Source: Mycobacterium sp. DL (lineage in GTDB: Bacteria > Actinomycetota > Actinomycetes > Mycobacteriales > Mycobacteriaceae). From it: 64,000 nt of DNA. A program made the translations under genes and the position numbers. The notes under the pieces were generated by a model. The model was given only the letters and a program-made list of their open reading frames with translations, searched no databases and had not been told where the DNA came from. Of this stretch, positions 1-10,387 are shown in pieces (position 1 is the stretch's first letter; each line of letters begins with the position of its first letter). The stretch covers positions 3,162,001-3,226,000 of the forward strand of contig NZ_CP155796.1 of the NCBI RefSeq assembly GCF_039729195.1, in the 5' to 3' direction.

Positions 1-1027
1 CGGAGCCGCGGCCACCGACCACGGCCATGCCCCGCTGCGCGCGCCGGGCCCGCACAGCGAGGTATTCGACGATGCGATCCTTCACGTCCTCCAAGCCGTG
101 GTGGTCGGCGTCGAGGATCTCCCGGGCCGATTTCAGGTCCGTCGAGTCCTCCGTCGTCGTATTCCACGGCAGGTCCAGGACCGTGTCGAGCCACGTGCGG
201 ATCCAACCGCCCTCGGGGCTCTGGTCGCTCGAGCGTTCCAGCTTCCCGACCTCCCGCAACGCGGCCTCGCGCACGTTGTCGGGCAGATCGGCGGCTTCGA
301 TCCGGGACCGGTAGTCGTCGGAGCCGTCGGGCTCGCCTTCGCCCAGCTCCTTACGGATCGCCGCGAGCTGCTGACGCAGCAGGAACTCTTTCTGCTGCTT
401 GTCCATCCCGGAGCGGACGTCCTCGGCGATCTTGTCGTTCACCTCGACCTCGGCCAGGTGCTCGCTGGTCCAGTCGATGAGCGCACGCAGCCGCGCCTGC
501 ACATCCTCGGTCTCCAGCAGTTGCCTCTTCTGGACGTCGGTGAGGTACGCGGCGTAACCCGCCGTGTCCGCCAGCGCCGACGGATCGGTGATCTTGTTGA
601 CCACGTCCACGATCTGCCATGCCTCGCGCCGCTGCAGCATTGCCAGCAGCAGCTTCTTGTACTCCGCGGCGGACGCTACGGTCTCCTCGGTGGCCTCGGC
701 TGTCTCGGCGACCTCTTCCACCGAGACCCACAGCGCCGCACCGGGGCCGGTGGTCCCGGAGCCGATGTGCGCGCGCTTCTCGCCGCGTACGACTGCGGCG
801 GCCCCGCCGCCGGGCACCCGTCCGACCTGGACGATCGAGGCGAGGACGCCATAGGTGGGGTAACGATCGGCAAGGCGCGGTGCGATCAGCAACTTCCCAC
901 TGTCGCTTGCCTGAGCCGCGTCGACGGCCGCGCGGGCGGCGTCATCGAGTTCGATCGGCACCACCATTCCCGGCAACACGATCGGTTCGCTGATGAACAA
1001 GACCGGCACTGATGTGGCTTCAGCCAT
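1..1027 (-). CDS. lon: ATP-dependent protease Lon, N-terminal part (cut by window edge)
   Basis: Cytoplasmic AAA+ protease that degrades misfolded and regulatory proteins. The visible 342 residues begin MAEATSVPVLFISEPIVLPG, the typical LonA amino-terminal substrate-binding domain, followed by the helical stretch KQQKEFLLRQQLAAIRKELG and the segment leading into the ATPase (GMAVVGGRGS). The window ends just before the expected Walker A motif, so the ATPase and Ser-Lys protease domains lie outside. The start is fixed by a GGAGGA Shine-Dalgarno a few bases upstream. A HAIR-like inverted repeat lies 13 nt upstream of the ATG. The gene is divergent from the SDR gene. M. tuberculosis lacks Lon, whereas fast-growing mycobacteria have it. 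Confidence 0.95.
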   Translation of the reverse strand, partial: MAEATSVPVLFISEPIVLPGMVVPIELDDAARAAVDAAQASDSGKLLIAPRLADRYPTYGVLASIVQVGRVPGGGAAAVVRGEKRAHIGSGTTGPGAALWVSVEEVAETAEATEETVASAAEYKKLLLAMLQRREAWQIVDVVNKITDPSALADTAGYAAYLTDVQKRQLLETEDVQARLRALIDWTSEHLAEVEVNDKIAEDVRSGMDKQQKEFLLRQQLAAIRKELGEGEPDGSDDYRSRIEAADLPDNVREAALREVGKLERSSDQSPEGGWIRTWLDTVLDLPWNTTTEDSTDLKSAREILDADHHGLEDVKDRIVEYLAVRARRAQRGMAVVGGRGS

Positions 1028-1039
1028 GAATCCTCCAAA

Positions 1040-1060
1040 GTTGAATCTGATGCGCTCAAC
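1040..1060. promoter_or_regulatory. HAIR-like element (possible HspR operator) before lon
   Basis: Inverted repeat GTTGAAT-N7-GCTCAAC. It matches 10 of the 14 fixed positions of the HspR HAIR consensus CTTGAGT-N7-ACTCAAG with the exact 7-nt spacer, and lies 13 nt upstream of the lon ATG. HspR control of lon is known in Streptomyces; its application here is inference. Confidence 0.5.
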
Positions 1061-1162
1061 CCTGGCCGCGGCCCGATTGTTCCCCGGAGCGCTCCGCACG
1101 CCCCCATATCGCCGAGAGCAGAACGGTGGAATAGCCGATCCCGTCGAGGTGTCTCTAGCAAG

Positions 1163-1924
1163 ATGACCGAACACCCGATAGGCGACGACCCGATCAGTGG
1201 CTCCATCGTCGCGATCACAGGAGCGAGCAGCGGCATCGGAGAGGCCACTGCCCGATTGCTGGCGCGCCGGGGCGCACGGCTCGTGCTCGGCGCCCGCCGC
1301 ACCGAACGGCTGGAAACTCTTGCCGACGAACTACGAGCAGGCGGCGGGCAGGTGGCCACCGTCACCGTCGACGTCACCCGTGCGGGGGACATGACGCACC
1401 TGATCAACACGGCGGTGGACGATTTCGGAGGGCTCGACGTCCTGGTCGCCAACGCCGGCATCAGCGACATCGGTCCGCTCGGCGACGGTGACGTCGACGC
1501 CTGGGACGCCATGATCGACGTCAACCTACGCGGGGTGCTGCACGGAATCGCCGCAGCCACACCCGTATTCCGCAAGCAGAAGCGCGGCCACTTCGTCACG
1601 ACGGTGTCGACGGCCGGTCTGAAGATCGTGCCCGATATGGGGGTGTATGCCGCCACGAAGAACGCTGTACGCACCGTGATGGAGGCACTGCGCCAGGAAT
1701 CCACGGACGGCGTCATCCGCACCACGTCCATCTCGCCGGGATTCGTCCGCACCGAACTGGACGGGGGAATCAGCGACCCGGCCCTGCGGGCCCGGATCCG
1801 CTCCGACATGGATGCTTTCGGGCTCGAACCGGAAGCAGTCGCGCGAGCCGTCGCCTTTGTCATCGAACAACCGCACGACGTGGAGATCGGCGACCTGACC
1901 ATCCGCCCGACCGCCCAGGGCTGA
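1163..1924 (+). CDS. SDR family NAD(P)-dependent oxidoreductase
   Basis: Classical short-chain dehydrogenase of 253 residues, a cytoplasmic oxidoreductase of unknown alcohol/ketone substrate. The Rossmann cofactor motif ITGASSGIG is near residues 18-26, the structural NAG motif (VANAGIS) near 95, and the catalytic Tyr-Lys pair in VYAATK near 155-160 with the Ser in VSTAG just before it. The Arg-rich stretch after beta-2 (GARRTERL) favours NADP(H). It is divergent from lon and is followed after about 70 nt by the GNAT-AAA+ gene on the same strand. Substrate cannot be assigned from sequence; 'clavulanate dehydrogenase-like' SDRs look similar. Confidence 0.9.
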   Translation: MTEHPIGDDPISGSIVAITGASSGIGEATARLLARRGARLVLGARRTERLETLADELRAGGGQVATVTVDVTRAGDMTHLINTAVDDFGGLDVLVANAGISDIGPLGDGDVDAWDAMIDVNLRGVLHGIAAATPVFRKQKRGHFVTTVSTAGLKIVPDMGVYAATKNAVRTVMEALRQESTDGVIRTTSISPGFVRTELDGGISDPALRARIRSDMDAFGLEPEAVARAVAFVIEQPHDVEIGDLTIRPTAQG

Positions 1925-1995
1925 TTCGGGTTCCCCCACAAAACCACCCGTGGGGGAGATGTGGCGACGCGGACGAGTCGGTAGATCTGTTCTGT

Positions 1996-3273
1996 ATGCC
2001 CCCATGGCGCCTACGCGACTTCCACGACGACGACCTCGACCAGGCCATCTCGGTCTGGGATCAGAGCCGCGACGCTACAGACGCACCGCACGCGTTCCCG
2101 GTCTCCGAGGTGGTGGCAACCGCGCGCTGCGGTCAACCCGCGGTGGTGGCAGTCGTGGGGGATCAACTGGTCGGAATGGCGGTCGCCCGGGTCAGCGGCG
2201 ATCGCGCTTGGATATCGATGATGGCGTTGAGCAATCGCTGGCGTGATCGGGGCATCGGCAGCGCTCTGCTTGCCGAACTGGAGTTGCGACTACGTACCCT
2301 AGGGGCGCGACGGATCAGTGCGCTGCTGCCGGCAACAGCCACCGGGACCGCCGCCCTGCGCAACTCCGGCTACGTGGAGCGCACCGATCTGAGTTACTTC
2401 GAGAGCGTCGATCATGTCGGGCCGTCCGACGCCGGATTGCTGACTGCGCTCGGCGGCCGGATCATGGGTCGCGGACTCTGGGATGCCATGGCCGGCATGG
2501 ACACCGAGAAGCTCATGATCGAGCGGCGCATCGTGTTGCCGCTGGCTCAGCCAGACGTGGCAGACCGTTATGGGGTGTCACCTCCCAAGGCGGTCATCCT
2601 GTTCGGCCCGCCGGGAACGGGCAAGACCAGTTTCGCCAAAGCAGTTGCCGGACGGCTCGGTTGGCCTTTCGTCGAGCTCTTCCCGTCCCGACTCGCGGCG
2701 CCGGAGGTCACGATGCCCACGGCACTGCGGGAGATGTTCGACACGCTGACCGAACTCGATGCTGCGGTGGTTTTCATCGACGAGGTCGAGGAGATCGCCG
2801 GGTTACGCTCCGGGATCCGGTCGGATCCTGCCCACGGTGTCACCAATGAACTCCTCAAGCTCATACCGACGTTCCGCCAGCAGGAGGAGCGGCTTCTGAT
2901 CTGCGCGACCAACTCGGTGCGCTCCCTGGATTCGGCGTTTCTCAGGCCGGGCCGATTCGACTACATCATCCCGGTCGGACCACCCGATGTGCTCGCGCGC
3001 CGGGCCATCTGGATGCGATACCTCGGTGCCACCGCGGACTCGGTCGAGATCGACAAACTCGTGGAGGCCACCGACATGTTCACTCCGGCCGACATCGAGT
3101 TCGCCGCCCGCAAGGGCGCACAATGTGCGTTCGAACGCGAGATCGAGTTCCGCCGAGGCGAGCCCGCGTGCACCGACGACTACCTCGCAGCGATCGCGGA
3201 GACCCGCCCGACCTTGACTGAGGCGATGCTCGACGAGTTCAACGAGGACATCGACAGCCGCACCCGGCTGTGA
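1996..3273 (+). CDS. GNAT acetyltransferase fused to AAA+ ATPase
   Basis: 425-residue two-domain protein. Residues 1 to about 135 form a GNAT fold with the acetyl-CoA loop RDRGIGSALLAELE and a terminal GYVERTDLSYF strand. Residues about 190-400 form an AAA+ module of the FtsH/Cdc48/SpoVK type: Walker A GPPGTGKTS, Walker B VVFIDEVEE, sensor-1 ICATN and the second-region-of-homology arginines in FLRPGRFD. There are no membrane segments. The reading frame is continuous, so the fusion is real in this sequence. An acetyltransferase arm on a remodelling ATPase suggests modification or unfolding of a bound protein, but the substrate is unknown. It ends convergent to the antigen 85 gene across a strong terminator. 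Confidence 0.88.
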   Translation: MPPWRLRDFHDDDLDQAISVWDQSRDATDAPHAFPVSEVVATARCGQPAVVAVVGDQLVGMAVARVSGDRAWISMMALSNRWRDRGIGSALLAELELRLRTLGARRISALLPATATGTAALRNSGYVERTDLSYFESVDHVGPSDAGLLTALGGRIMGRGLWDAMAGMDTEKLMIERRIVLPLAQPDVADRYGVSPPKAVILFGPPGTGKTSFAKAVAGRLGWPFVELFPSRLAAPEVTMPTALREMFDTLTELDAAVVFIDEVEEIAGLRSGIRSDPAHGVTNELLKLIPTFRQQEERLLICATNSVRSLDSAFLRPGRFDYIIPVGPPDVLARRAIWMRYLGATADSVEIDKLVEATDMFTPADIEFAARKGAQCAFEREIEFRRGEPACTDDYLAAIAETRPTLTEAMLDEFNEDIDSRTRL

Positions 3274-3295
3274 AATCGTCACGCCCCAACACAGC

Positions 3296-3332
3296 AGGGA
3301 GCCTGCCGTTCGGGGGAAACGGCAGGCTCCCT
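3296..3332. terminator. Bidirectional rho-independent-type hairpin
   Basis: Perfect 15-bp stem AGGGAGCCTGCCGTT / AACGGCAGGCTCCCT with a 7-nt loop, lying between the convergent stop codons at 3273 and 3345. Flanking ACAC/GTGT bases can extend the stem. There is no U tract, as is usual in mycobacteria. Confidence 0.85.
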
Positions 3333-3344
3333 GGGTGTGGGTTG

Positions 3345-5125
<1,781 letters not shown>

Positions 5126-5129
5126 CGGA

Positions 5130-6449
5130 TCAGCGCGGCACCAGCACCAGCCAGCCGTGGGCGGGCACCACCGCCTCGGCAACGACATCCGGCGGCGGCG
5201 CGCCGGAACCGGCCACCATTTCGGCGGTGCCGAACCCCAACTCCGACAAGGACACCGGCATCGGCTCGTCGGCGACGTTGAGTGCGACGATCAGAGTGTT
5301 GTCACCGTCTCGGGCCGCGTATACGTACCCATGGTTGGTGACGTGCAGCGGCGCGGTCCGCGCAGTGTGCAACCAGGGATGGCGCCGCCGCAGGCCGATG
5401 AGATGCTGGTGTGCCCGGAACACCTGCTGCCCGTGCTCGCCCACTCCCTCATGGGGAGAACCGAATTCGGGCCGGACCGCATCGTCGCCGCCGAACCGCT
5501 CCTCTTTGACCCCGCGGTAAGCGGACTCGTCGCCGGCGTAGACGCTGGGCGTGCCTCCGATGGTCAGCAGAATTGCCAGCGCGTGTTCGACGTGGGCCGG
5601 GTTGTCCACCATGCTGGCGATCCGGGTGACGTCGTGGTTGCCGATGAACGTCAACGGGACGAAGGTGTCGAGGAATTCGTTGTGCCTCGTCAGCGTCCAG
5701 TCCAACTCATGGAAGTTCGCGTCGTTGAGGCTGCTCCAGATGGCCTTCCAGAGTTCGTACTGCGTGATGGAGTCGAACCCTGCTCTACGGACGTGGGCAC
5801 CGTAGTCGCCGTGGATGACTTCCCCGACGAACCACGCCTGCGGGAACTCCGCACGCACCCGCGGCAGCACCTCCGCCCAGAAACTGTCGGGCACAGCGTA
5901 GGCCGCGTCGAGGCGCCAGCCGTCGGCCCCGCGACCGAGCCAGTGCCGCATCACGTCCACCGTGTAGTCGACGACCTCCGGGTTCCGATGATCGAGCGCG
6001 ATCAACCCGTCGTGACCCTCGAAGTTCGCGAACGTGCCGCCGCGCACCCGGAACCACGAGGTGTCGCCGCCGTCGACGGCATCGCGATAGCGGGCGAAGT
6101 CTGTTCCGACGTGGTTGAAGACACCGTCGAGCAGCAGCCGCAGGCCCCTCTGATGAGCCTCGGAGACAAGGTGATCGAAGTCGGCGTCGTCACCCAACCG
6201 GGGGTCGATGCGGTAATGGTCGGTGGTGTCGTACCCGTGGCTGCGTGAGGCGAACACCGGCCCCAGCGCCAAGCCGGAGGCACCGAGTTCGACCGCGTAG
6301 TCGAGCCAGTCGACGATCCTGCGGATCCGGTGCTCGTCGGCCGTCGGCGGCGGATCAGCCGGGTGAGCCCCCACGAAGCCCAGCGGATAGATCTGCCACC
6401 AGATGACGTGCTCGACCCAATCGGGTTCTGTCACACGCTCCATGGTCAT
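5130..6449 (-). CDS. Alpha-amylase family (GH13) glycosyl hydrolase
   Basis: Cytoplasmic glycoside hydrolase or transglycosylase of 439 residues with all four GH13 signature regions: DGVFNHVG (I), GWRLDAAYAV with the nucleophile Asp (II), GEVIHGDYG with the acid/base Glu (III) and FIGNHDVTRI (IV). There is no signal peptide (it starts MTMERVTEPDWVEHVIWWQIYP). The size and compact C-terminal beta domain fit small maltodextrin- or cyclomaltodextrin-acting enzymes; the precise substrate is open. The start ATGA overlaps the stop of the deaminase gene, so the two are translationally coupled. Confidence 0.92.
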   Translation of the reverse strand: MTMERVTEPDWVEHVIWWQIYPLGFVGAHPADPPPTADEHRIRRIVDWLDYAVELGASGLALGPVFASRSHGYDTTDHYRIDPRLGDDADFDHLVSEAHQRGLRLLLDGVFNHVGTDFARYRDAVDGGDTSWFRVRGGTFANFEGHDGLIALDHRNPEVVDYTVDVMRHWLGRGADGWRLDAAYAVPDSFWAEVLPRVRAEFPQAWFVGEVIHGDYGAHVRRAGFDSITQYELWKAIWSSLNDANFHELDWTLTRHNEFLDTFVPLTFIGNHDVTRIASMVDNPAHVEHALAILLTIGGTPSVYAGDESAYRGVKEERFGGDDAVRPEFGSPHEGVGEHGQQVFRAHQHLIGLRRRHPWLHTARTAPLHVTNHGYVYAARDGDNTLIVALNVADEPMPVSLSELGFGTAEMVAGSGAPPPDVVAEAVVPAHGWLVLVPR

Positions 6450-6925
6450 CGGGCGAACGCCTGCTGATACATCGTCTTCATCGTCTCCGTGAGTTCGGGC
6501 ACCGGGCCGTCGACGACGACGCCGGGCGCGATGGTGGTGATGGCCAGCGCGGCCACCGGCGGCGACGGCGCGCCCCAGGCCTGCAGCCACTGTGTCAACT
6601 GAGCCGAGGACGCTGCATAGACGATGCGCCCCAGTCCCACCCAGCCATGTGCCGCTGCACACATCGGGCAGTGCTCACCCGAGGTGTACACCGTGCTTCG
6701 GGCGCGTTCCTCGGGTGTCAGGTTGTCGACCGCCCACTTGGCGATGGCGAACTCCGGGTGGCGGGTGGCGTCGCCGTCCCGGACTCGATTGTGGTCCTCG
6801 AAACGCACTGTGCCTGAGCCGTCGACGAGCAGTGAACCGAACGGCTCGTCTCCTCCCTGCAGCGCGATACGCGCCAGATCGGTGCACCGCCGCAGGTGCT
6901 CGAGGTCGTCTCCGCTGACTGCCAC
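6446..6925 (-). CDS. Nucleoside/guanine deaminase-like protein (CDA fold)
   Basis: Cytosolic zinc-dependent deaminase of 159 residues in the cytidine-deaminase superfamily. Zinc ligands and the proton shuttle are visible as HPE (in ATRHPEFAIAK) and CPMC (in SGEHCPMCAAAHGW). The body resembles guanine deaminase/TadA-like proteins; the usual HAE is HPE here, as in several free-standing paralogues acting on unknown bases. The gene overlaps the GH13 gene by 4 nt (ATGA). Substrate is unknown; a tRNA-editing role is unlikely given the lack of the TadA C-terminal helix pattern. Confidence 0.85.
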   Translation of the reverse strand: MAVSGDDLEHLRRCTDLARIALQGGDEPFGSLLVDGSGTVRFEDHNRVRDGDATRHPEFAIAKWAVDNLTPEERARSTVYTSGEHCPMCAAAHGWVGLGRIVYAASSAQLTQWLQAWGAPSPPVAALAITTIAPGVVVDGPVPELTETMKTMYQQAFAR

Positions 6926-6934
6926 ATCCGGAGT

Positions 6935-8671
6935 CTACGGAACGGGGGTCTCACAGCATGCGTCGTCGGCCTGCTCCCCGCCGGAAGGCGCGTCAGTGGC
7001 CTCGAGACGGCAGGCACACGACGCACGGATCGGGACGTCGGCACGCGCGGACGCGAGCTCGAGTTGCCTGCCGATGATGGCTGCTTCCGCATCGCGGCCG
7101 AGGCGTGTCAGGCACTCGTGGTATCCGTGCAGGCTCCACACATTGCCCGGGTGTTGGCAGGGCCTGCTCAGTGTCGGATCCAACCCGAGATCCGCGGCGT
7201 AGACCTGTGCCGCGTCTTCGACCCGGCCCTGCTCGAGCAGCAGCGCGCCGTACGCATGCCGGGTGGGCTGCATCCAGCCCCATGGTTCGTCGTAGGGGAG
7301 CGAGTCGTCGAGCTCCACCGCGCGCCGCAGATGCGCAAAGGCATCGTCGAACGCACTTGCACGATAAGCGATCTCGCCGTCCAACATGGCGGCGGCGACA
7401 GCCAGGATATCCCGGCTGGTGTTGTTGAACAGATAGCGGCTCTCCGGAATCCGTGCGTAGGCGGCCGCGAACAGGTCTCGCTCGGCCCTGGCCTCAGCGG
7501 TTCGCCCCGACGCCGCCAGGGCCACACCGCGCCCGTAGTGGATGGTGGCCGTGGTCGTGCAGTACAGGTCGGGGTCCTCGGGCAGCGGCGTGCCGATCAG
7601 CTCGTCCCACCGGCCGAAGCGAACCAGCACGTGAACCCGCAGCGGCACGAACGCTTCAAGCCAGTCGGCCATCGGCGGTGACTCGATGGCGAGCAGGTCG
7701 GGGGAGAGTTGGCCGGCGAGTTCCTCGGCCGCCTTCAGGGCAATCGAGGAGTTTCCCTCGAACATCGCCGAGTACACCACGAAGTGCAGATTGTGCGCCC
7801 GGTAGAGCGAATAGAAGTTCAGCTCGCCCTCGCGCTCGACAAATCGCCGATCCACTTGTACCGCAGCCAGATTCGACTGCACCGAGTCGTGATAGTTGCC
7901 GCACAGCACGTCGATGTGGCTGGGCATGTGCCGGAGGTGACCGGCGTCGGGAACCAGGTCGCGCAACAGATCCGCCGCGGGCAATGCCTCCTGCGGCGTC
8001 GTCGACATCTCCATCGTGTGCAGGTACAGGTGCAGGATTCCCGGGTGTTCCCGTCCGGCGGGGGTGGCCAGCGCGTCGTCGAGGATCCTCTTGGCCTCCA
8101 CCACCCGTGAGCCTGGGGCGGGCTCGCCGGTTCGGCTGTCCCACAGCGCCCACGCCGTGACGTTCACCAACGCATCGGCCGTCAAGGCGGCCACGTCGAT
8201 ATCGTCGGGATGAGCCGGCGCCAACGCCGCCATCGCATCGGCATACGCGGAGTGCCCGGCCTGCAGGGCCTCGCTGTCATCGGGATCATCGGTGGGGAAT
8301 CGGGCGGCCAGCGCCTCGATCAGGGCGCGTTCCACGGCGGAGGCGCGGCCGTCGCGGGCCAGTCGCAGTTCCGTCCTGGCCCGGCTCAGCGATGCCGCCA
8401 ACTCGACGGGATCGAATGCCTCCCAAGCCTTGTTGTAGTTCGGTCCGACGGCATACGCGATACCCCACCTCGCGATCGCGAGGTCGCCGTCGAGCGCCAG
8501 CGCCCGCTCGAAGCAGCGGATCGCCTCGTCGTGATTGAAGGCATACGACCAGATCATGCCGCGGTCGAACCAGACCTGGGCCGCGGCCGAGGAGGTCTCA
8601 ATCGGTCGATGGTACGAGCCGAGATCGTAGTAGCCCTCGGCTTCGCCGAGCATCCCCGGCGCGGCGTTCAT
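6935..8671 (-). CDS. Tetratricopeptide repeat protein
   Basis: Cytoplasmic protein of about 578 residues built mostly of helical repeats. A canonical TPR is seen at FDRGMIWSYAFNHDEAIRCFERALALD near residues 30-60, with further repeat-like helices such as AFAHLRRAVELDDSLPYDEP and GALLLEQGRVEDAAQVYAADLGLDP. The C-terminus is Cys-rich (CACRLEATDAPSGGEQ...CC). The start is uncertain: ATG at 8671, GTG at 8680 or ATG at 8653, all lying inside the 3' end of the upstream permease gene in another frame, so translation is probably coupled. Function is unknown; TPR arrays act as protein-binding scaffolds. Confidence 0.85.
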   Translation of the reverse strand: MNAAPGMLGEAEGYYDLGSYHRPIETSSAAAQVWFDRGMIWSYAFNHDEAIRCFERALALDGDLAIARWGIAYAVGPNYNKAWEAFDPVELAASLSRARTELRLARDGRASAVERALIEALAARFPTDDPDDSEALQAGHSAYADAMAALAPAHPDDIDVAALTADALVNVTAWALWDSRTGEPAPGSRVVEAKRILDDALATPAGREHPGILHLYLHTMEMSTTPQEALPAADLLRDLVPDAGHLRHMPSHIDVLCGNYHDSVQSNLAAVQVDRRFVEREGELNFYSLYRAHNLHFVVYSAMFEGNSSIALKAAEELAGQLSPDLLAIESPPMADWLEAFVPLRVHVLVRFGRWDELIGTPLPEDPDLYCTTTATIHYGRGVALAASGRTAEARAERDLFAAAYARIPESRYLFNNTSRDILAVAAAMLDGEIAYRASAFDDAFAHLRRAVELDDSLPYDEPWGWMQPTRHAYGALLLEQGRVEDAAQVYAADLGLDPTLSRPCQHPGNVWSLHGYHECLTRLGRDAEAAIIGRQLELASARADVPIRASCACRLEATDAPSGGEQADDACCETPVP

Positions 8672-9671
8672 AGAGGGCACGATAGTTCACCCGCGCCGCG
8701 GTGGCGAGCACCGCGAGCAGGCATCCCGCGGCAGCCCAGACAGCCAGCGTGACCAGAGGTGCGGCGGCGCCATGGCCTCCGAAGTACGACACGCTACGCA
8801 GCAGCGAAACCCCCGAACCCTGGGGGACGACGGCGGTGAACGTCGAGTAGAAGCCGGACAGCAGGGGCCGCCCGACGGGCCCGGCCGCTGCCGCGTTGCC
8901 GACCACCACGAGGAACAGTCCGAGCAGCACCGAGGCCACGGCACCGAATGCCGCGGCGACGCCGGTGACCGCGCCGCCGACGGCCATCGCGTAGAGCCAC
9001 AGCACGCCGAAAACCTGCCAGGGGTGGGCCGTCAACGCGTCCAGCACGGGTCCGACGTACACGGTGACCACGCCGGCCAGGACCGCCGAGAACACCGCGA
9101 GCGACAGCGTGCGCAGGCCCAGTGTCGCGGGTGTTCGCACCGCGCCCATCAGCCTGCCGAGCAGCGCGGCTCCCAGCGACGCGCCGATGGAGATGAAGAT
9201 GACGGCGTAGAACTCGACGGTGCCGGACGGGTCACCGGCCGACGTCGGCGCGACGTCCTCGACCACAGGTGTCAGGCCCGCCTGCTCTGCCGCCTGCTGC
9301 CCCACGGTCGTGGCCGCCAGCGCCACGCTGTGCCCGCCGCCACCGGCGACGTAGATCGCCATCGTGTTCTCACCGGTCACGGCGAACGCGGCGTCGGCCT
9401 TGCGTTCGTACACCTGCTGTCGGGCGGCCGCGGGGTCACCGACCTCTGTGACGGCCAGGGCATTCTCGGCCCGCAGACCGTCGACGACCGGTGCCGGGGC
9501 AGACACCGCAACCGTCAGATGGTGCAGGGTCGGTTTGGCGAATGCTCCGGAGTAGCTCGCGACCATCGCCATGACGAACACGGTCAACGCTGCCAGCGCG
9601 AGCACCGTGGTGCGCAGCGCAGAGCGATCGCGGTAGGACGGGACGACGGGAGTGTCGTGGTGTCTACCCAC
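8598..9671 (-). CDS. DUF3533/ABC-2-like membrane permease
   Basis: Inner-membrane protein of 357 residues. One TM helix near residues 18-42 precedes a large extracytoplasmic domain (about 45-160), and at least five more TM segments follow (for example AVIFISIGASLGAALLG, VLWLYAMAVGGAVTGVAAAF and LVTLAVWAAAGCLLAVLATAA). This layout matches YhgE/Pip or DUF3533 proteins related to ABC-2 exporters. The GTG start has a good AGAAAGGA ribosome site. It overlaps the TetR gene by 8 nt upstream and the TPR gene by about 74 nt downstream. Likely part of an efflux or envelope function controlled by the TetR protein; no ATPase gene is adjacent. Confidence 0.8.
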   Translation of the reverse strand: MGRHHDTPVVPSYRDRSALRTTVLALAALTVFVMAMVASYSGAFAKPTLHHLTVAVSAPAPVVDGLRAENALAVTEVGDPAAARQQVYERKADAAFAVTGENTMAIYVAGGGGHSVALAATTVGQQAAEQAGLTPVVEDVAPTSAGDPSGTVEFYAVIFISIGASLGAALLGRLMGAVRTPATLGLRTLSLAVFSAVLAGVVTVYVGPVLDALTAHPWQVFGVLWLYAMAVGGAVTGVAAAFGAVASVLLGLFLVVVGNAAAAGPVGRPLLSGFYSTFTAVVPQGSGVSLLRSVSYFGGHGAAAPLVTLAVWAAAGCLLAVLATAARVNYRALYERRAGDARRSRGLLRSRLVPSTD

Positions 9672-10269
9672 GGTGAGGTCCTTTCTGAGTGGACGCGATG
9701 CCCAGCAGCGCGTCGACGGTGTCCAGGGCTGCGCTCACGCGCGCGTGCAGGTCAGCGGCCTCGGGATCCTCCATCCACGACCGCAGCACCTCCATGAACC
9801 CGCCGACGAGGAAGCGGGTCACCGACTCCGGGGGCAGGGGGGCGATCGTGTCCAGCACAGCCATGCCCTGCGCGGCGATCTCGGCGCATGCCGGGAGCAA
9901 CGCCGCGCGGAACGCGGTCACCACCGATTGCGTGACAGCACTGGGTATGACGTTGTGGTACATCGCCCGGTGTTCGGAGGCGAACCCGAAGAGTTGCAGG
10001 ATGCGGCCACGCGCGTCGGCGGCGGCGTCGCCGGCCACCGCCGCGGCGAACGCGTGGGTGAACGCCGCCGCGACGGCGTCGTCGCGGTCGCGGAAATGCC
10101 GGTAGAACACCTGACGGCTGACGTCGGCCCTGGTGACCAGTTCCCCGACGGTGATCTCGTCGACCGCACGCTCGTGCGCCAGCTCGAACGCCGCGGCTCG
10201 GAGTCGCGTGCGGACTCGCTCGGCGCGGGGGTCGGCGCTGAGGCCACGATCGGGCAGTCGGTTCGGCAC
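9664..10269 (-). CDS. TetR/AcrR family transcriptional regulator
   Basis: 201-residue DNA-binding repressor. The N-terminal helix-turn-helix is at residues about 20-65 (AAAFELAHERAVDEITVGELVTRADVSRQVFYRHF), followed by an all-helical ligand domain. It is the first gene of a set with the membrane permease (8-nt overlap) and TPR protein, so it probably autoregulates them. The GTG start follows a GGGAG stretch too closely for a normal Shine-Dalgarno, so a leaderless message or a slightly later start is possible. An AT-rich palindrome upstream is the best operator candidate. Confidence 0.9.
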   Translation of the reverse strand: MPNRLPDRGLSADPRAERVRTRLRAAAFELAHERAVDEITVGELVTRADVSRQVFYRHFRDRDDAVAAAFTHAFAAAVAGDAAADARGRILQLFGFASEHRAMYHNVIPSAVTQSVVTAFRAALLPACAEIAAQGMAVLDTIAPLPPESVTRFLVGGFMEVLRSWMEDPEAADLHARVSAALDTVDALLGIASTQKGPHRG

Positions 10270-10312
10270 CTCCCGAGGCTAGCGGACTTCGTAGACAACT
10301 GACCACGATAAA

Positions 10313-10325
10313 TTAGGTTAACTAA
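10313..10325. promoter_or_regulatory. Candidate operator of the TetR-permease-TPR operon
   Basis: Near-palindrome TTAGGTTAACTAA (5 of 6 base pairs) in an AT-rich island about 45 nt upstream of the TetR start. Position and symmetry suggest an operator or promoter element; no consensus is known for this regulator. Confidence 0.35.
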
Positions 10326-10387
10326 GTCACGTGGCGTTCCCGGTGTGACCGCCATCCCCGCTGCGCATCAGCGAGACGGCGCCGGAC

